A DNA stretch of 7,597 nucleotides, taken from assembly GCA_944391255.1 (NCBI GenBank), contig CALXSW010000196.1, positions 1-7,597 of the forward strand. Reading direction: 5' to 3'. A model generated the notes under the pieces. The model was not told where the DNA came from and did not search any database. It saw only the letters and a list, made by a program, of their open reading frames with translations. The stretch comes from an uncultured Clostridia bacterium. GTDB lineage: Bacteria > Bacillota > Clostridia > UBA1381. Shown piece after piece: positions 4,640 to 7,597 of this stretch; the first letter of the stretch is position 1, and every line of letters starts with the position of its first letter. The translations under genes and the position numbers were made by a program.

Positions 4640-7597
4640 ATGGAAAAGGTAATTGTGAGGAAAGAAACTGTTGTGATACCGACATATGAGCCGGGCGCGC
4701 CTTGCAAGCATCCGATCTTTTTTGAAAAGCGAGTTTATCAGGGCAGCTCGGGCAAAGTGTATCCGTATCCCATGATAGAAAGCATAGGTGACACTAAGGT
4801 CGACAAGGAATATACGGCTATTTATATAGAGAATGAATATTTATTGGTTATGATCCTGCCTGAATTGGGCGGAAGGATACAGCGCATATACGATAAGACG
4901 AATGGGTATGACGCTGTTTATTATAACGAGGTAATAAAACCGGCGCTTATAGGGCTTGCGGGGCCGTGGATAGCCGGCGGCATAGAGTTCAACTGGCCGC
5001 AGCATCACAGACCAAGCACGTTTGTGCCGGTCGATTATAAAATAGTGGAAAATGATGACGGTTCAGTGACTGTATGGTGCGGTGAATTTGAGAGTATGTA
5101 TCATACAAAGGGAATGGCAGGTTTTACGCTCTATCCTGGGAAAGCGTATCTTGAGGTCAAGGGACAGCTCTATAACCCGACAGATATTTCTCAGACGTTT
5201 ATGTGGTCGGCAAATCCGGCAATATCGGCAAACGAGAATTTGAAGGTCATATTTCCGCCTGATGTAAATGCGGTAACAGACTACAGCACAAGGGGTGTAT
5301 CGCGTTTCCCTGAATCAACAGGAATGTATTATAATATGGACTACAGTGAGGGCGTTGATATATCGTGGTATAAAAACATACCTGTGCCGACGGCGTATAT
5401 GGCGGCGCATTCAGATTATGATTTTGTAGGCTGCTACGATTTTGGCAAAGAGGCCGGTCTTATGCATGTGGCAAATCATAATATTGCTCCGGGCAAGAAG
5501 TATTGGACGTGGGGCAACGGCGATTTCGGCGAAGCATGGGAAAAGAATCTCACAGATGAGAATGGACCGTACGTTGAGATCATGGCAGGAGTATTCACGT
5601 CAAATCAGCCTGATTTCACATTTCTTATGCCATATGAGGAAAAGAGCTTTAAGCAGTATTTTATCCCATATAAAGGGATAGGCGAGGTCAAAAACGCGAC
5701 AGCAGACGTGCTTGTGAACCTTGAGTTTGAGGGAAGAAAAGCGCATCTTAGAATGTATGCTCCGGCAAAGATAAGAGTTCAGATAAATCTGTCCGGTATT
5801 TCGGCTATAAACTACATAAAAGATAGAGTCACTCTTTCGCCTGAAGAGATATATGACGAGTGGGTGGAGCTTGAGGAGGATGAGAATCTTTCGCGCGTAA
5901 GACTTATAATAAAGGACAGCGACGACAGAGAGCTTTTGAGATACAGAGCAGTGACAAACAGCACGCAGCTGCCTGTTCCGCCTGTAGAGATAAAAGCGCC
6001 TAAGGACATATCTTCTATGGAGGAGCTGTATATTGCGGCGGTCCATCTTGAGCAGTACAGACATGCGACAAGACGTCCGGAGGAATATTATCTCGAGGGC
6101 TTGAAACGCGATCCGACCGATATACGAATGAATAACGGATACGGTAAAATATCATATAAAAAGGGATTGTTCAATGACGCGGAGAAATATTTCCGCGCGG
6201 CGATAAAGCGATCTACCACTATGAATCCTAACCCTTATGACGGCGAGCCATATTATAATCTTGGGATCACTCTTAAAATGCAGGGGCGCGATGTTGAGGC
6301 GACAGAATCATTTTATAAAGCTATATGGGATGGCAAGATGCAGGATAAGGGATATTTCCAGCTGGCATGTCTTGCGTCAAAGCGAAACAGGCCGAAAGAG
6401 GCTCTTGAATTTATAAACCAGTCGCTTATACGCAGCTCACACAATATGAGAGCGCGCACGATCAAATGCGCGCTGCTCAGGCATCTTGGAAGAGATGACG
6501 AGGCAAAAGCATTCGCAGAGGAATCAATAAAGATAGATCCGCTTGATTTTGGCGGAAGGTATGAATTATTCCTGATCACAAAGGATTTTGAGGTGCTAAA
6601 CGAGCTTACAACGATAATGCGTGATGATCTTCAGAATTATATAGAGCTGTCGATAACGTACGCAAAAGCGCAGCTGTACAATGACGCCTCAAACGTGCTG
6701 GCTCTTATATCTCAGTCTGATAAGCCAATGCTCCACTATTATATGGCGAAGTATAACGACAGCTCGATCGAGCTTGAGATAGCCGAAAAATGTCCGAAGG
6801 ACTATACATTCCCGAATAGGCTTCAGGATATAATAGTGCTGAAATATGCGATAGAAAATAATCCGAATGACTGGTTTGCGAGATACGCTCTTGGAAATCT
6901 CTATTATGATAAGGGTGTATGGTTCAAGGCTATAAAATATTGGCGAGACGCTCTTGATATAGATCCTAAGAACAGCATGGTGCTCAGGAATCTTGCTATA
7001 GGAACATATAACAAGCTAAATGACAAGGCAGAGGCTGTGCGGTATATGGAAAGAGCATACCGAAACGCTCCCGATGACGCGAGAATATACTATGAGCTTG
7101 ATCTGCTGAGGAAAAGAACGAATTATCCTGTTATAAAGCGCGCTAAGGAGATGTCGGAGATGATCGAGCTTGTGAGCAGCCGTGATGATCTGTATGTTGA
7201 GTTTATAACGCTGCTCAATTGTGAAAAATATTATAAACAGGCGCTTAAAGCGATCCACAGGCATAACTTTCACCCGTGGGAAGGCGGAGAAGGCAAGATA
7301 GTTTACCAGTATAAGGCTGCTCATATAGGCTGCGCAAGAGAGTGTATCAAAGAGGGCGACTATGAGGGCGCGGAGGAGCATCTTATGGAAGCGCTTAAGT
7401 ATCCGGAGAATTTAGGCGAGGGTAAGCTTATAAACTGCATGGATAATGATGTGTATTATTATCTTGGCTGCGCGTATGAGAATGTTGATAAAATAAAGGC
7501 GATAGATTTCTTTGAACGCGCGACAAAGGGCGACTTCTCAAGAAGCACTTTTAAATATTATAACGACAGCCTTACTGATATGTATTATTTCAGAACA
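4640..7597 (+). CDS. DUF5107 domain protein with C-terminal TPR array, 3' end missing
   Basis: An uninterrupted frame of 986 codons with no stop before the window edge. No signal peptide or membrane helix is seen, so it is probably cytoplasmic. Residues about 40-345 match DUF5107: ELGGRI (75-80), GPWIAGGIEFNWPQHHRPS (108-126), HVANHNIAPGKKYWTWG (276-292) and a closing stretch ending KQYFIPYK (338-345). The ELGGRI-type strand and beta-rich layout recall galactose-mutarotase-like folds, which would suit sugar binding; this is inference. After a second beta-rich part (about 350-450), residues about 455-986 are helical with TPR-like units, clearest at 494-527, 535-562, 744-777 (WFARYALGNLYYDKG) and 778-811, with more near 886-920 and 936-965. 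TPR arrays usually bind partner proteins. From memory, family members are about 1,100 residues, so roughly a tenth may be missing. It is divergent from lexA. Catalytic activity is unknown and I cannot name active-site residues. Confidence 0.88.
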   Translation, partial: MEKVIVRKETVVIPTYEPGAPCKHPIFFEKRVYQGSSGKVYPYPMIESIGDTKVDKEYTAIYIENEYLLVMILPELGGRIQRIYDKTNGYDAVYYNEVIKPALIGLAGPWIAGGIEFNWPQHHRPSTFVPVDYKIVENDDGSVTVWCGEFESMYHTKGMAGFTLYPGKAYLEVKGQLYNPTDISQTFMWSANPAISANENLKVIFPPDVNAVTDYSTRGVSRFPESTGMYYNMDYSEGVDISWYKNIPVPTAYMAAHSDYDFVGCYDFGKEAGLMHVANHNIAPGKKYWTWGNGDFGEAWEKNLTDENGPYVEIMAGVFTSNQPDFTFLMPYEEKSFKQYFIPYKGIGEVKNATADVLVNLEFEGRKAHLRMYAPAKIRVQINLSGISAINYIKDRVTLSPEEIYDEWVELEEDENLSRVRLIIKDSDDRELLRYRAVTNSTQLPVPPVEIKAPKDISSMEELYIAAVHLEQYRHATRRPEEYYLEGLKRDPTDIRMNNGYGKISYKKGLFNDAEKYFRAAIKRSTTMNPNPYDGEPYYNLGITLKMQGRDVEATESFYKAIWDGKMQDKGYFQLACLASKRNRPKEALEFINQSLIRSSHNMRARTIKCALLRHLGRDDEAKAFAEESIKIDPLDFGGRYELFLITKDFEVLNELTTIMRDDLQNYIELSITYAKAQLYNDASNVLALISQSDKPMLHYYMAKYNDSSIELEIAEKCPKDYTFPNRLQDIIVLKYAIENNPNDWFARYALGNLYYDKGVWFKAIKYWRDALDIDPKNSMVLRNLAIGTYNKLNDKAEAVRYMERAYRNAPDDARIYYELDLLRKRTNYPVIKRAKEMSEMIELVSSRDDLYVEFITLLNCEKYYKQALKAIHRHNFHPWEGGEGKIVYQYKAAHIGCARECIKEGDYEGAEEHLMEALKYPENLGEGKLINCMDNDVYYYLGCAYENVDKIKAIDFFERATKGDFSRSTFKYYNDSLTDMYYFRT

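Noticed and set aside
4413..4685. A 91-codon upstream extension of lexA in the same frame (minus strand).
   Set aside because: It runs through the lexA promoter and operator, encodes Phe-rich sequence unlike LexA, overlaps the start of the divergent gene, and would make LexA about 300 residues, against a family length of about 205.
5600..6064. A 154-codon minus-strand open frame, and similar ones at 6313-6579 and 7016-7381.
   Set aside because: They are antisense to the continuous DUF5107-TPR coding frame and resemble no protein family; they follow from the codon bias of the real gene.

Overview
The window reads as a chromosomal piece of a low-to-medium GC Gram-positive bacterium, most likely an anaerobic, gut- or fibre-associated member of the Clostridia. 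The reasons are purine-rich AAAGGAG-type ribosome binding sites, a LexA/DinR-type repressor with a Bacillus/Clostridium-style operator, a KtrAB-type potassium transporter, and very frequent ATA, AGA and TAT codons in every gene. The genus cannot be fixed from sequence alone.

Layout. (1) 1-1596, plus strand: the 3' part of a large glycoside hydrolase of the DUF1680 group (GH127/GH146, beta-L-arabinofuranosidase type), ending in a cadherin-like beta-sandwich domain. (2) 1597-1714: a convergent gap with a small stem-loop and a strong, symmetric, bidirectional terminator. (3) 4412-1715, minus strand: three tightly spaced genes, lexA, then ktrB (K+ channel subunit), then ktrA (RCK regulatory subunit), apparently one transcription unit. 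(4) 4413-4639: a divergent control region. It holds a near-consensus sigma-A promoter for lexA with a LexA box over its -35, an A-rich stretch, and an extended -10 promoter facing the other way. (5) 4640-7597, plus strand: the first 986 codons of a large cytoplasmic protein with an N-terminal DUF5107 domain and a long C-terminal TPR array. It is open to the window edge.

How the parts fit. LexA should repress its own promoter and be inactivated by RecA-stimulated self-cleavage; the residues needed are present. Because ktrB and ktrA follow lexA with no visible terminator or convincing promoter, potassium uptake may be partly tied to SOS induction. That link is an inference, though a testable one. 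The two flanking genes are both of carbohydrate-utilisation character: an arabinoside hydrolase on the left and, on the right, a DUF5107-TPR protein of unknown activity. I see no mobile element, CRISPR array, tRNA, rRNA or recognised riboswitch. The two least understood items are the DUF5107-TPR protein and the lexA-ktrB-ktrA arrangement.
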